Shown one piece after another: positions 55,352 through 64,000 of a DNA stretch of 64,000 nucleotides. The position numbers and the translations under genes are program-made. The DNA is taken from positions 62,001 through 126,000 of the forward strand of contig NZ_FQWT01000004.1 of the NCBI RefSeq assembly GCF_900129755.1, given 5' to 3'. Numbering within the stretch: position 1 is the stretch's first letter; the number at the start of each line of letters is the position of its first letter. Source of the stretch: Chryseobacterium oranimense (lineage in GTDB: Bacteria > Bacteroidota > Bacteroidia > Flavobacteriales > Weeksellaceae). Below the pieces are notes generated by a model that did no database searches, was not told the origin of the DNA, and was given only the letters and a program-made list of their open reading frames with translations.

Positions 55352-55648
55352 ATGAGCAAAAAAACAAATAAACTGGCCGCTTCAGAGTTTGGCAGAGAAA
55401 CCGAAGCACCACAGGAAAATGCCTTTTATTTCGGGCAGCAGAACTTCAAGTGGATGCTGATAGGGCTGGCCTTTATCGTAGTAGGTTTTCTACTGATGAT
55501 GGGACCGGATGCTAACACAGTAGACGGTAAATTTGATCCCAATGCATGGAATGACGGTATTTTTTCCGTCCGCAGGATCAGAATTGCGCCGCTGTTTGTA
55601 GTGATAGGCTTTGTAATAGAAGTTTACGCTATTTTAAAAAGAAAATAA
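55352..55648 (+). CDS. DUF3098 membrane protein
   Basis: 98 residues with two membrane segments (about 33-51 and 76-94) joined by a polar loop, MMGPDANTVDGKFDPNAWND. It starts two bases after ftsX. The protein is common in Bacteroidetes in the same gene order, which suggests a link to the cell envelope. No activity is known. Confidence 0.88.
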   Translation: MSKKTNKLAASEFGRETEAPQENAFYFGQQNFKWMLIGLAFIVVGFLLMMGPDANTVDGKFDPNAWNDGIFSVRRIRIAPLFVVIGFVIEVYAILKRK

Positions 55649-55747
55649 ATTATACATTCTTTATTTGGAGATTAAAAGGTGAACGGATTTGGATAAACTT
55701 CTAAATTCAGAATCTTTTAATCTTTAAATTTTTTATATACACAAAAT

Positions 55748-56566
55748 ATGGATTTAATTAAAGCAATCATTATTGCTATTATTGAAGGGCTTACAGAGTA
55801 TCTACCAATTTCTTCTACGGCGCACATGGGATTTGCAGCCAACATTATGGGACTGCAGGAAGACGAGTTCCTGAAAATGTTTCAGGTGTCTATTCAGTTT
55901 GGGGCTATATTATCCGTTGTAGTAGCGTACTGGAAAAAGTTTTTTGATCTGAAGAATCTTCAGTTTTATTATAAGCTTGCTTTTGCCGTAGTTCCGGCAT
56001 TGGTTCTCGGTTATTTATTTGATGATAAAATTGAAGCCGTTCTGGGAAACCAGATCGCTATTTCTTCAGTTTTGGTACTGGGAGGGGTGGTTCTGCTTTT
56101 TGCAGACAAATGGTTCAAAAATCCTGTAATTGATGATGAAAAAGGAATTACCGTCAGAAAAGCAATTACCATTGGTTTTTGGCAGTGTCTGGCCATGATG
56201 CCGGGAACCAGCCGCAGTGCTGCTTCTATCATCGGAGGAATGTCACAAGGACTGACGAGAAAAGCTGCGGCGGAATTTTCATTTTTCCTGGCAGTTCCAA
56301 CCATGCTGGCAGTAACCGTATATTCCGTTTTCCTGAAAACCTGGGGTAAAGAAACCGGAAATCCTCAAAAGGGATATGAAATGATCATGGCGTCTCAGGA
56401 TCATATTATGGTTTTTGTGATAGGAAATATTGTTGCATTTATTGTAGCATTAATTGCTATTAAGGCGTTTATCGGGGTATTGAACAAATATGGTTTCAGA
56501 CCTTGGGGCTGGTACCGTATCTTTGTGGGAATTGCCCTGCTAATCTATTTCTATTTCTTTAAATAA
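55748..56566 (+). CDS. uppP: Undecaprenyl-diphosphate phosphatase
   Basis: 272 residues with about eight membrane segments. Both signature motifs are visible: IEGLTEYLPISSTAHM near the N-terminus and MPGTSRSAASIIGGM near residue 160. It dephosphorylates undecaprenyl diphosphate to recycle the lipid carrier for peptidoglycan and other glycans, and confers bacitracin tolerance in other bacteria. It is co-directional with ftsX and truB, with a 99-base gap to the gene upstream. Confidence 0.95.
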   Translation: MDLIKAIIIAIIEGLTEYLPISSTAHMGFAANIMGLQEDEFLKMFQVSIQFGAILSVVVAYWKKFFDLKNLQFYYKLAFAVVPALVLGYLFDDKIEAVLGNQIAISSVLVLGGVVLLFADKWFKNPVIDDEKGITVRKAITIGFWQCLAMMPGTSRSAASIIGGMSQGLTRKAAAEFSFFLAVPTMLAVTVYSVFLKTWGKETGNPQKGYEMIMASQDHIMVFVIGNIVAFIVALIAIKAFIGVLNKYGFRPWGWYRIFVGIALLIYFYFFK

Positions 56567-56570
56567 ATCC

Positions 56571-57023
56571 ATGAAGATTAGTAATATTGTCAAGCTATTG
56601 GCATTTTCCGGTTTAATTGTTTCCTGTACGCCTGCCCACACGCTGTTCGTAAAGAATAATACCGGAGAAAGAATAGAATTCTTTGTTGAGCTTAAAGAAA
56701 AAAGCACAGATGAAGATTTATTGATCTGCAAAGAGCTTGTACCTGATGAAAAGCTGGACCACAAACCTTTTATGGAATACAGCAAAGAGGGAAAATGTTA
56801 CCGTCAGAAAATTACATCCGTCAGTAAAACCAGTTATAAATTCAATTTACCTGAACATTATACAGTGAATATTACACCCAATAATTCTGTGTATCCTTTT
56901 AAGAATATATATTACTTCATTGGCGATAAAAAATGTTTTGTCAATGTAGAAAACGGCCCTGAATGCAGGCAGAAAGTTAATAAGCTGCCAAGTTTAGTAA
57001 GTATCACCGAAATTTTAGAATAA
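56571..57023 (+). CDS. Small lipoprotein of unknown function
   Basis: 150 residues. The lipobox ends GLIVSC (Cys 19). The soluble part has several lysines and cysteines (ICKELVPDEKLDHKPF, KKCFVNVENGPECRQK) and a beta-rich pattern. Its stop codon overlaps the truB ATG (TAATG), so translation is probably coupled. No domain is recognised. Confidence 0.78.
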   Translation: MKISNIVKLLAFSGLIVSCTPAHTLFVKNNTGERIEFFVELKEKSTDEDLLICKELVPDEKLDHKPFMEYSKEGKCYRQKITSVSKTSYKFNLPEHYTVNITPNNSVYPFKNIYYFIGDKKCFVNVENGPECRQKVNKLPSLVSITEILE

Positions 57024-57721
57024 TGACCGCCGAAGAACTGCAATCAGGATATGTTTTTTTATTGGACAAACCTTTGGACTGGACTTCTTTCCAGGCTGTC
57101 AATAAAATGAAATACAAACTCAAAAGAGAGTTTAATCTTCCCAAGAAATTCAAAATAGGCCACGCCGGAACTTTAGATCCGAGAGCAACTGGTCTGCTTA
57201 TTGTCTGCTGCGGGAAATTCACAAAGAAAATTCCTGAAATTCAGGATGCCCCTAAAGAATACTGGACCGAAATTAAAATAGGTGTCCAGACAGAATCTTA
57301 TGATACGGAAAAGCCTGAAATACTTCACCAGGATTTTGCCCATATTACAGAAGAACAGATAAAGGAGGTTCTTGAAAAGTTTGTGGGAGAAATAGAACAG
57401 AAACCGCCGGTATATTCAGCAATAAAAGTAGACGGACAAAGAGCCTATAACCTGGCCAGAGCAGGAGAGGAAGTAAAGATGAAATCCAGGAAAACAACTA
57501 TTTTTTACATTAACGATATTAAAATTGATCTTCCTTTGCTCAGCTTTACAGTTGGCTGTTCAAAAGGGACCTATATCAGAAGCTTGGCTCATGATATCGG
57601 GCAGGAATTGGGAGTTGGCGCTTACCTTACACAACTCAGACGTACAAAAATAGGGGATTACACCATCGAAAATGCCACAGCAGATTTCTTGGAGAACGAA
57701 TACAGATTTGAAAATTTATAA
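57023..57721 (+). CDS. truB: tRNA pseudouridine-55 synthase
   Basis: 232 residues, shorter than many because the C-terminal PUA domain is absent. The catalytic Asp is D52 in [35 protein letters not shown] and [15 protein letters not shown] are the other family motifs. It makes pseudouridine 55 in the T loop of tRNAs. It overlaps the upstream lipoprotein gene by one base and precedes an S4-domain pseudouridine synthase. Confidence 0.96.
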   Translation: MTAEELQSGYVFLLDKPLDWTSFQAVNKMKYKLKREFNLPKKFKIGHAGTLDPRATGLLIVCCGKFTKKIPEIQDAPKEYWTEIKIGVQTESYDTEKPEILHQDFAHITEEQIKEVLEKFVGEIEQKPPVYSAIKVDGQRAYNLARAGEEVKMKSRKTTIFYINDIKIDLPLLSFTVGCSKGTYIRSLAHDIGQELGVGAYLTQLRRTKIGDYTIENATADFLENEYRFENL

Positions 57722-57783
57722 TTAAAAGTTGTATTTTTACTTATACCCGGAAATTAAAATTATACAGGTTACGGAGAAGACTA

Positions 57784-58506
57784 ATGGAAAAAACACGTAT
57801 CAATAAATATTTATCAGAAGTTGGTTATTGTTCAAGAAGAGCCGCAGATAAGCTCTTGGAGGAAGGCAGGATAACAATTAACGGGAAAGTTCCGGAAATG
57901 GGGACCAAAGTTTCGGATGAAGATCTTGTAGAAGTAGATGGGAAACCGATCCGTGAACCTCAGGATAAACATGTATATATTGCTTTTAATAAACCTGTGG
58001 GCATCGTCTGCACTACAGACACGAAACGGGAGAAGAATAATATCGTAGATTATATTAACCACCCGAAAAGGATTTTCCCGATCGGAAGGCTGGATAAACC
58101 CAGTGAAGGTCTTATCCTGCTTACCAGCGACGGAGATATAGTTAATAAAATCCTGAGGGCAAGAAACAACCATGAGAAAGAATATATTGTTCGTGTAGAC
58201 AAGCCCATTTCGCCTAAGTTTCTTGAAAAGATGAGAAACGGAGTCCCGATTCTTGATACGGTCACTAAAAAATGTGAAGTAGAGAAGATTGATGATATGA
58301 CCTTCCGGATTATCCTTACCCAGGGACTGAACAGACAGATTAGAAGAATGTGCGAATTCCTAGGTTATGAAGTAAAAAAGCTGAAACGTATCCGGATTAT
58401 GAATATCAAGCTGGATCTTCCGGTGGGAAAATGGCGTGACCTTACAGAAGAAGAATTTAATACGCTCAGCAACCTCCTTTCTGATTCTGTCAAAACAATC
58501 GATTAG
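57784..58506 (+). CDS. rluF: S4-domain pseudouridine synthase (RluF/RsuA family)
   Basis: 240 residues. An N-terminal S4 RNA-binding domain (about 1-55; [20 protein letters not shown]) is followed by the catalytic domain with D104 in [37 protein letters not shown] and [12 protein letters not shown] match the RluF subgroup, which acts on 23S rRNA. RsuA or RluB specificity cannot be excluded. It lies 62 bases after truB, with a terminator after it. Confidence 0.8.
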   Translation: MEKTRINKYLSEVGYCSRRAADKLLEEGRITINGKVPEMGTKVSDEDLVEVDGKPIREPQDKHVYIAFNKPVGIVCTTDTKREKNNIVDYINHPKRIFPIGRLDKPSEGLILLTSDGDIVNKILRARNNHEKEYIVRVDKPISPKFLEKMRNGVPILDTVTKKCEVEKIDDMTFRIILTQGLNRQIRRMCEFLGYEVKKLKRIRIMNIKLDLPVGKWRDLTEEEFNTLSNLLSDSVKTID

Positions 58507-58527
58507 GATTATAACATTAATAATAAA

Positions 58528-58563
58528 AAATAAGCAGGAAATATTTTTCCTGCTTATTTTTTT
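58528..58563 (+). terminator. Terminator after the pseudouridine synthase gene
   Basis: A 13-bp stem (aaataagcaggaa / ttcctgcttattt) is followed by a T run. Confidence 0.9.
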
Positions 58564-58656
58564 CCTGTCATAGTTTTTAAGCAATTTAGCATGTCTATTT
58601 TCAAAAAATCTGTTTGAAGAAAATCAAAAAAAAATATTTAAAATGTATCTGTTTTA

Positions 58657-58681
58657 TAATATTCACACATTGGTGTAATAT
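58657..58681. promoter_or_regulatory. Imperfect inverted repeat upstream of the propeller lipoprotein
   Basis: ATATTCACAC and GTGTAATAT face each other across ATTG, with one extra base on the left arm. It lies 61-85 bases before the ATG and could be an operator. A weak promoter-like pair (TTTG 58688, TATATTTA 58707) follows it. Confidence 0.35.
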
Positions 58682-58741
58682 TTTTAGTTTGTAAGTGAAA
58701 TTATGTTATATTTATAAAAGTAACTATTAAAGCTAAAAACC

Positions 58742-59962
58742 ATGAAATTAAAATTTAACCTACTTTCCCTTATTATTTTATTGACATTTTCTAATTGTCA
58801 AAATGACAACCATAATCAGGATCTTCCGCACGATACTTCTTTTTATATTGATTATAGAAGTCTGAAAGGTTTGCCAGATGGAATAGCGGTAATTGAGCTC
58901 GATCCTGAAGCCCCAAATTTTGGACATATCAGCAGCAAACTTGAATTGGGCGTTGGTGTTCTGCCTCATCATCTTTACTATAACCAGGGTGCAAATAAAT
59001 TGTATACCACTGCTTTAGGAGGTAATTATCTTTACCAGATAAAAACGGAAAAAGACAAAACCGGACAGCCCAAATTAGTTGATGCCACCCCTATTGATAC
59101 AGGTGAGAATACAGTAGGGGAAAATTTGTTCTTTACCAATGATGGAAGATATTTTATGACTTTTATGGGAGGGGCAGGAGGACCAAGAGATGGAAGCATA
59201 GGTGTTTTTAATGCAAACAATAACCAGCTTATCAAAACTATTAAGGCGCCAATTCAAACCAACCCCAATCAATTTATTATGTATCCGCATGGTATTTCTG
59301 TAAATGAGGAAAAAGGAATAATGATGGTGACCTCAACCATTCACCCCGATCTTACTACCGGAATGGGAAATACCTGTACTTTACTGGATATGAATACCTA
59401 TGAATTAAAAGAAACCTATCTGGTAGCAGACTCACAAACGGATATGTCCAGTCCTGTGGAAGTTCTGTTACTGCGAGGGAAATTTCCGCAGTATGCCCTT
59501 GCAACGACAATGCTGGGCGGCGATATCTGGATTGCTCCATACAATGCTACAACCAAGAAGTATGATGCTTTCAGTAAAATATTTGACGGAAGTACACAGG
59601 GATTAGGCTGGACACTCGAAATGTACATCGATGATAACAGCAGGCTCTATGTAAGTTTTGCAGATCCCGGCAAAGTTTTGGTATTTGATATCAGTAATCT
59701 TCCTCAGCTAAAGCTTTTAAAGACTCTTACCGCAGATAAAGGAGCACATCATATGGTTTTCTTTAAAACCAAAAAAGGAAAAGAAGTTGTTGCGGTGCAA
59801 AATAACCTGCTGGATATTCCTAACTTAAATTCCGGTACCATTAGTGTCATTGAAATCGAGACCGGGAAAACATTGGGCACTGTCGATTTAAGAGCCAAAT
59901 ATGGAATACTGCCTGAGTCAATTGAAGGAACCAATGGTCCCAGCAGCTACATGCACCATTAA
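58742..59962 (+). CDS. Beta-propeller lipoprotein
   Basis: 406 residues. The lipobox ends FSNC (Cys 19). The mature protein is made of repeated four-strand blades (YLYQIKTEKD, GSIGVFNANNNQLIKTI, KVLVFDISNLPQLK, GTISVIEIETGKTLGTVDL), as in YncE and SMP-30-like propellers. Regularly placed histidines (LPHHLYYN, YPHGISV, GAHHMVFF, and the C-terminal MHH) recall the metal-site histidines of selenium-binding protein/methanethiol oxidase, but overall similarity is not clear by eye. It is probably an outer-membrane-anchored periplasmic or surface protein. Single gene, function unknown. Confidence 0.7.
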   Translation: MKLKFNLLSLIILLTFSNCQNDNHNQDLPHDTSFYIDYRSLKGLPDGIAVIELDPEAPNFGHISSKLELGVGVLPHHLYYNQGANKLYTTALGGNYLYQIKTEKDKTGQPKLVDATPIDTGENTVGENLFFTNDGRYFMTFMGGAGGPRDGSIGVFNANNNQLIKTIKAPIQTNPNQFIMYPHGISVNEEKGIMMVTSTIHPDLTTGMGNTCTLLDMNTYELKETYLVADSQTDMSSPVEVLLLRGKFPQYALATTMLGGDIWIAPYNATTKKYDAFSKIFDGSTQGLGWTLEMYIDDNSRLYVSFADPGKVLVFDISNLPQLKLLKTLTADKGAHHMVFFKTKKGKEVVAVQNNLLDIPNLNSGTISVIEIETGKTLGTVDLRAKYGILPESIEGTNGPSSYMHH

Positions 59963-59987
59963 CATTTAAAATAATACACCAGATCAG

Positions 59988-60028
59988 AAACTACCCGGAA
60001 TAACAGATGTTCTTATGGGTAGTTTTTA
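59988..60028 (+). terminator. Hairpin between the propeller gene and the HhH-repeat gene
   Basis: The stem aaactaccc / gggtagttt with a 20-base loop lies between convergent genes and is followed by T residues on the plus strand. Confidence 0.55.
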
Positions 60029-60042
60029 GTATATAGTTTCAG

Positions 60043-61311
60043 TTATTTTAAATATAATTTCATTCTTTCTTCATATTCAGGTTTTAATTTTAAAAGCTTC
60101 AGAATTTTCTTGTCATCCTTGTATGTAGTCCGGTAGAATATGATCTTATCAGCAGAATATTTGAAGTAGGGATGGTCTTTCAGCCATTCTTCCGGAGCTT
60201 CTGTTAAAGTATATTTAGGAACATTTGAAACATCCAGCGGAGCAATGGAAATTAATTTTTGAACCAAATTTTTATCAATATTATAGGTGTCTAAAATTTG
60301 TTGTTTACTGACAAAACCTCTCAGTTTTTTTCTAAAGCCAATCATCGATCCGGCATTTTTTTCATCCAAACCAAATTCCAGCAATTGCTTGAATGTGATC
60401 ATATTTAAATCAACCTTTGAAAAATCAGTTTCCTGCTTTTTTTCCACGGCAGGGCTGAGTTTAATATATGGCTTTAATTCCTGGAATTTCTGAGCAGAGA
60501 TCACAAAGCACTTCTGAATATCTTCCAGTGTTTTAAAACTTCCCCTGAGATTTCTGTCCCGGTAATTAACGATAGCATTGGCCTGTTTTTCTGAAAAACC
60601 CAAAGCTTTCCATTCCTCCGGATTCAAAATATTAGGATCAAAAGGATGATACGAAATGTTGGACTTTACAGCATAATTTTGACCTGAATTTTTAAAATCA
60701 GTGGGAGTCTTGGCAGGAAGCATTAAATAGGGCTCAAGCTTGCTGTAGTTTTCGGAAGAAATGATAAAGCATTCTTTGAATTTCTGCTTACTTACAAAAC
60801 TTCCGCCCAAATAATTTTTGTATTTTAAAATAGCTTCAGCCTGTTTTTCACTGAAACCTATTTTCATCCATTCGGAAGAAGAAAGTTTATCAGGATTGAA
60901 TTTTCTGGAAACAATAATCTCTTTCTTGTCATCATTTCTAAATTTCTCAAAACGTTCGCCTTTTGCAGTTTCAGGAAGAAGGATGAAAGACTCCAGTTCG
61001 GTGAATTTTTCGGCAGAAATTGCATAGCATTTTTTCAGCTGTTCTTTTGATGTGAATTCACCGCCTACAATTTTTTTGTAATTAAGAATAGTGGAAGCCT
61101 GCTTTTCGGAAAATCCTAAATGCTCCCATTGCTTTTCATCCAGATCATTAGGATTGAAATCTGTAAGGTTGGGAGAAACAGAATGTTCCGTAATAAATTT
61201 GATCTCCGGGAAATTTTCTTTTTCCCTGCTGGTATACTTTTGAAAAGCCAGCAGCACGATCAGCAGTATCGCCATGAATGCCAGTTTGTGGTAATAGTTT
61301 TTTCTCATCAT
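60043..61311 (-). CDS. Membrane-anchored protein with repeated ComEA-like HhH units
   Basis: 422 residues. One N-terminal membrane segment (about 10-24) leaves the rest outside the cytoplasm. Three units of about 80 residues (near 55, 135 and 225) repeat the pattern FxPNxLxxxEWxxxGFSEKQAxxIxxY, then GGxFxSKxxxKxCxxIS. A shorter fourth unit (DLNMITFKQLLEFGL) and a degenerate fifth follow. Each resembles the helix-hairpin-helix of ComEA, a periplasmic DNA receptor. Whether it binds DNA, helps uptake or only supports protein contact is unknown. Monocistronic. Confidence 0.8.
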   Translation of the reverse strand: MMRKNYYHKLAFMAILLIVLLAFQKYTSREKENFPEIKFITEHSVSPNLTDFNPNDLDEKQWEHLGFSEKQASTILNYKKIVGGEFTSKEQLKKCYAISAEKFTELESFILLPETAKGERFEKFRNDDKKEIIVSRKFNPDKLSSSEWMKIGFSEKQAEAILKYKNYLGGSFVSKQKFKECFIISSENYSKLEPYLMLPAKTPTDFKNSGQNYAVKSNISYHPFDPNILNPEEWKALGFSEKQANAIVNYRDRNLRGSFKTLEDIQKCFVISAQKFQELKPYIKLSPAVEKKQETDFSKVDLNMITFKQLLEFGLDEKNAGSMIGFRKKLRGFVSKQQILDTYNIDKNLVQKLISIAPLDVSNVPKYTLTEAPEEWLKDHPYFKYSADKIIFYRTTYKDDKKILKLLKLKPEYEERMKLYLK

Positions 61312-61732
61312 AAAGTAAACTTATCAATAAAAATAAGTTGAAGCAATGAGGAGATACAAAAAGGATGTTTTTGTACAATAAATTCATTTAAATGATTTTT
61401 AAATTACACCTCTGTACATATTGTATAGAATTATTTGAAGAAATAAGAGTGTAAATATTCCATGAATATCTTTAAAATGATTTGAAATAAGCCATTGATC
61501 TATACAAATTTATACTCATTAAGATGAAAAACTTAATTAAGAATGATTAGTACAATAAAGGTAGAATGATTTTAATAGGGAAGTATAGGTAGAATTTTAA
61601 TCACATATTTGTATAAGTGGACGACCCATAAATATTAACAATTTGTATAAATTCTAACAAAAGAATTCGTGCAAATCTGTGAAATTAGTGGCAAATAAAA
61701 TATTCCTTTATAGAAAAAATGACAGCATGAAA
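61312..61732. other. AT-rich intergenic region
   Basis: About 420 bases without a credible gene. The one patterned element is at 61664. The 79-codon minus-strand ORF overlapping the left part is compositional. Confidence 0.55.
61664..61695. repeat. Short TNNGTG-spaced motif, possible dispersed intergenic element
   Basis: CGTG, TGTG and AGTG recur at about ten-base steps within aattcgtgcaaatctgtgaa and the following attagtggc. Similar strings are often met between genes in Bacteroidetes; this is recollection, not a search. Confidence 0.35.
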
Positions 61733-62077
61733 TTATTCCGAATCTCTCTCTGCTAGTGAAGCTTTCAGTTTTTGGAGCTCAGCTTTTATAAATTCAAGAC
61801 GGTCAATGATGGTTACCGTTTCAGAAATTTTACTGTTGGTGGTTAAGGCAATCCTTGCCCCATCCAGTGTGTACCCTTTTTCTTTTACCAGATGGTAGAT
61901 CATCTGCAGGTTCTTAATGTCTTCAGGAGTAAAGTAGCGGTTACCTTTTTTATTCTTTTTAGGTTTAATGATGGGAAATTCCTGCTCCCAATACCGTATC
62001 AGCGAAGTGTTTACATCAAAAGCTTTGGCCACTTCTCCTATGGAATAGTACAGTTTGTCAGGTAAATTTATTTTCAT
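61733..62077 (-). CDS. MerR-family transcriptional regulator
   Basis: 114 residues from the ATG at 62077; an upstream in-frame TTG is less likely. The N-terminal winged helix has KLYYSIGEVAKAFDVNTSLI and RYWEQEFPIIKPKKNKKGNR, followed by YFTPEDIKNLQMIYHLVKEK. A short C-terminal helix (about 80-110) replaces a full effector domain, so it probably acts as a dimer without a large ligand pocket. Its target is not visible. It is divergent from the AraC gene at 62259. Confidence 0.88.
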   Translation of the reverse strand: MKINLPDKLYYSIGEVAKAFDVNTSLIRYWEQEFPIIKPKKNKKGNRYFTPEDIKNLQMIYHLVKEKGYTLDGARIALTTNSKISETVTIIDRLEFIKAELQKLKASLAERDSE

Positions 62078-62258
62078 TTTACAAATCCTAAAAGCCAAAG
62101 ATAAAAATTTTTTAAACTCGGATGCAAATATGCACCGGTATTATCTCTGTAAATGTTCTGTATTGGGATATTCTTTTTCATTGGCTATTCTTTTTCAGTT
62201 GTGTTTTGTGTCTTTTTACTGTAATTTTACCATCAATCTACCATCGTTTATAAACAGC

Positions 62259-63140
62259 ATGAATCCCATCTCCGTTCTTCATATTGAACTTTTCCAGTCC
62301 GGCAGGAATACCTCGGATTTTTATTTCAATACCATGAAGGAGCATCTGGTGGTGGGACACCGGCACATTGAAAAGCCGCACCGGCATGATTTCTATGCCG
62401 CTGTTCTTTTTACCAAAGGAAAAGGCATTCATGAGATTGATTTTCAGAGGTATGATGTTTCAGAAGGAAGTCTGTTTTTCCTTTCTCCGGGACAAATCCA
62501 CAGCTGGGAGCTTTCGGAAGATATCGACGGGTATATTTTCTTTTGTTCACAGGAATTTTATGAAATGCATTATGTGAACCAGAAGCTGAGAAATTTTCCG
62601 TTTTTTGGTTCCGTATCATTCCCCAGGAAATTACAGCTGGAGATTGATGAATTGGAAAAAATAAACCGCCTGTTTCAGGAATTGGGTGAAGAGTTTCATT
62701 CTCCAAATTTTATGAAGGAAGGCTTTATCCTTTCCCTGATGTCTCAGATTTTCATCAATGCAGCAAGGCTGTTTTCAAAAGACCATGATATACATGCTTC
62801 TTCTGCCAGTCTTTCTTATTTTAAACATTACCAGGACTTTGAAAGCCTGATAGAACAGTATTTTACCGGGCAAAAATCAATTTCCTACTATGCATCCTTG
62901 CTGGGAATTACTCCGAAACACCTTAACCGGATTACCCAATCCGTTGTTCAGAAAACAGCCACCGACATCATTACCGAAAGGGTAGTGCTGGAAGCCAAAA
63001 GAATGCTGATGTACCTCGATGAAAGCCTTGTGGAAATTGCTTTCAGGCTTGGCTATGAAGAATATTCCTACTTTGTAAGAGTATTCCGGAAAAGCTCCGG
63101 AATGACTCCTACGCAGTTTATGAGGAAATATAAGGTTTGA
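62259..63140 (+). CDS. AraC-family transcriptional regulator
   Basis: 293 residues from the ATG at 62259. The longer open frame from 62055 lacks coding character and overlaps the MerR gene, so I reject it. The N-terminal cupin-like sensor has HIEKPHRHDFYAAVLFTKGKG and LFFLSPGQIHSW. The C-terminal double HTH contains ISYYASLLGITPKHLNRITQ (first) and VEIAFRLGYEEYSYFVRVFR (second), ending SGMTPTQFMRKY. It probably responds to a small organic signal. No clear target lies next to it. Confidence 0.92.
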   Translation: MNPISVLHIELFQSGRNTSDFYFNTMKEHLVVGHRHIEKPHRHDFYAAVLFTKGKGIHEIDFQRYDVSEGSLFFLSPGQIHSWELSEDIDGYIFFCSQEFYEMHYVNQKLRNFPFFGSVSFPRKLQLEIDELEKINRLFQELGEEFHSPNFMKEGFILSLMSQIFINAARLFSKDHDIHASSASLSYFKHYQDFESLIEQYFTGQKSISYYASLLGITPKHLNRITQSVVQKTATDIITERVVLEAKRMLMYLDESLVEIAFRLGYEEYSYFVRVFRKSSGMTPTQFMRKYKV

Positions 63141-63226
63141 AAGTTTAAAGAAAACTCAATGATTTAGACAAGAAAAAATGTAATCCAATTATTTTTTTTA
63201 GTTTTGAAAAAAATACAAATACCCGA

Positions 63227-64000
63227 ATGTTTCAAAAAGTTATATCCCTCGAAAAAAATAAAAAAGAATTCTATTTTTTACTTTTATATAAAGCGCTTTT
63301 ATTGCTGATTTTATTTTATAGCGTTTACAAGTTGTATCTAAAATCCAAACTTTCACTACAAGAATGGACGGTTTCTGATTGGCTTATCAATTATGAAGAT
63401 GGTGGTTTTAAAAGAAGAGGAATTGGTGGGCAGTTATTGTTTTTTTTACAGGATATAACTCATTTCTCTCTGCCCTTCATTGTTTTTTTGTTACAAGCCC
63501 TTTTTTATGGATTCATCTATTATTTTTTCATTAAATTAATTAGCCAGAAGAAAATAGATTGGAATATTTTATTAATTTTATTATCACCACTTTGTCTCAG
63601 TTATATTTGTATAAATGTAGGATACTCGGGTAGGAAAGAGATTATTTTGTATGCATTAATGGGTTATTTGGCAACAGGCGGTGTTTCAAGATTAAAATTC
63701 ATCTTTGTCATTGCAGGGTATTGTATAGGATTGTTTTTTCACGAAATGTTTATCTTTTATCTGCCGTTGGTTATATCGATATTCTATTTGAAAACCAAGA
63801 AAATTAATTCTTTAGAAGTTTATACTCTTATTATACTCTCCTTTATTATTATTGCTGTTATTTATTATTTCGGAGGAGAAGTTAATCAAGGTAAAAGTAT
63901 TGAAATTCTTAAAAATAGAGGGGTTGAGTTTGCCTATTTTAATATTTTTAATTATGATAAAATAGAAGATCCTACTTTTATAGGGAGAGTATATATATCT
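63227..64000 (+). CDS. Polytopic membrane protein (C-terminus beyond window)
   Basis: At least 258 codons from the ATG at 63227 to the right edge with no stop. About six long hydrophobic segments rich in Phe, Ile and Leu. A conserved-looking loop after the first segment reads EWTVSDWLINYEDGGFKRRG, a pattern I associate with putative surface-polysaccharide or EpsG-like membrane proteins, but the family is not certain. The DNA is noticeably more AT-rich than the neighbouring AraC gene. It may open an accessory glycan locus beyond the window. Confidence 0.7.
   Translation, partial: MFQKVISLEKNKKEFYFLLLYKALLLLILFYSVYKLYLKSKLSLQEWTVSDWLINYEDGGFKRRGIGGQLLFFLQDITHFSLPFIVFLLQALFYGFIYYFFIKLISQKKIDWNILLILLSPLCLSYICINVGYSGRKEIILYALMGYLATGGVSRLKFIFVIAGYCIGLFFHEMFIFYLPLVISIFYLKTKKINSLEVYTLIILSFIIIAVIYYFGGEVNQGKSIEILKNRGVEFAYFNIFNYDKIEDPTFIGRVYIS

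Noticed and set aside
62055-62258. 68-codon N-terminal extension of the AraC regulator
   Set aside because: It overlaps the MerR gene start, lacks a family N-terminus, and the ATG at 62259 gives a normal AraC protein.
1-64000. Search by eye for tRNA, rRNA, riboswitch, CRISPR, insertion sequence, integrase or toxin-antitoxin pair
   Set aside because: No convincing candidate was seen. Small RNA genes without strong structure could still have been missed.

Overview
The window looks like chromosomal DNA of a flavobacterium, most likely Chryseobacterium or a close relative in the Weeksellaceae. This is inferred from several things. Secreted proteins carry type IX secretion (T9SS) sorting domains of both the A type and the gliding-associated B type. 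Promoter candidates have the Bacteroidetes form (TTG, then TAnnTTTG). ProRS is of the eukaryote/archaeal-like type, the E1 alpha and beta subunits of a 2-oxoacid dehydrogenase are fused, and a DnaQ-type exonuclease is fused to DnaE. I see no rRNA, tRNA, CRISPR array, insertion sequence or phage module. Most of the window is housekeeping chromosome with a few accessory patches.

Layout: (1) 1-7957: C-terminally cut mntH, a DUF937-OmpA fusion and proS on the minus strand, then a Gly/Trp/Tyr-rich lipoprotein with an OmpP1/FadL-like porin, and an overlapping ZIP transporter/methyltransferase pair. (2) 8093-16596: an RlmL-like rRNA methyltransferase, a small membrane protein, a decayed AraC-family regulator, a family 2 glycosyltransferase, a trans-sulfuration PLP enzyme divergent from an Lrp/AsnC regulator, a bestrophin, and the fused E1 gene with a palindromic operator candidate. 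(3) 16814-26889: exonuclease-DnaE fusion, then two modular T9SS type A proteins. (4) 26967-34250: a voltage-gated-type ion channel with a small membrane ORF, a Nif3/coiled-coil pair, an acyl-CoA ligase and an acyl-CoA dehydrogenase. (5) 34460-44692: a DUF4349 lipoprotein, a secreted reprolysin-like metalloprotease, prfC, a heptamer inverted repeat, and a same-strand run (CPBP protease, rdgB, rnz, TIGR02757, DUF1003-like acidic coiled coil). (6) 44905-53521: three tandem choice-of-anchor-L T9SS type B surface proteins, each with its own terminator. (7) 53588-58506: rsmA and the run ftsX, DUF3098, uppP, lipoprotein, truB, rluF-like. (8) 58742-64000: a beta-propeller lipoprotein, a multi-HhH membrane-anchored protein, a MerR and an AraC regulator, and an open-ended polytopic membrane protein.

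How the parts relate: six secreted or surface T9SS clients lie here, but none of the T9SS machinery does, so they depend on genes elsewhere. The most notable local structures are the duplicated B-C-A module block in the middle adhesin, the RGTTNCG-type heptamer inverted repeat between prfC and the CPBP protease, the all-acidic isoleucine heptad array, the zinc-ribbon homologue that has lost its cysteines, and the AraC pseudogene readable across three frames. I found no convincing new defence or mobile system.
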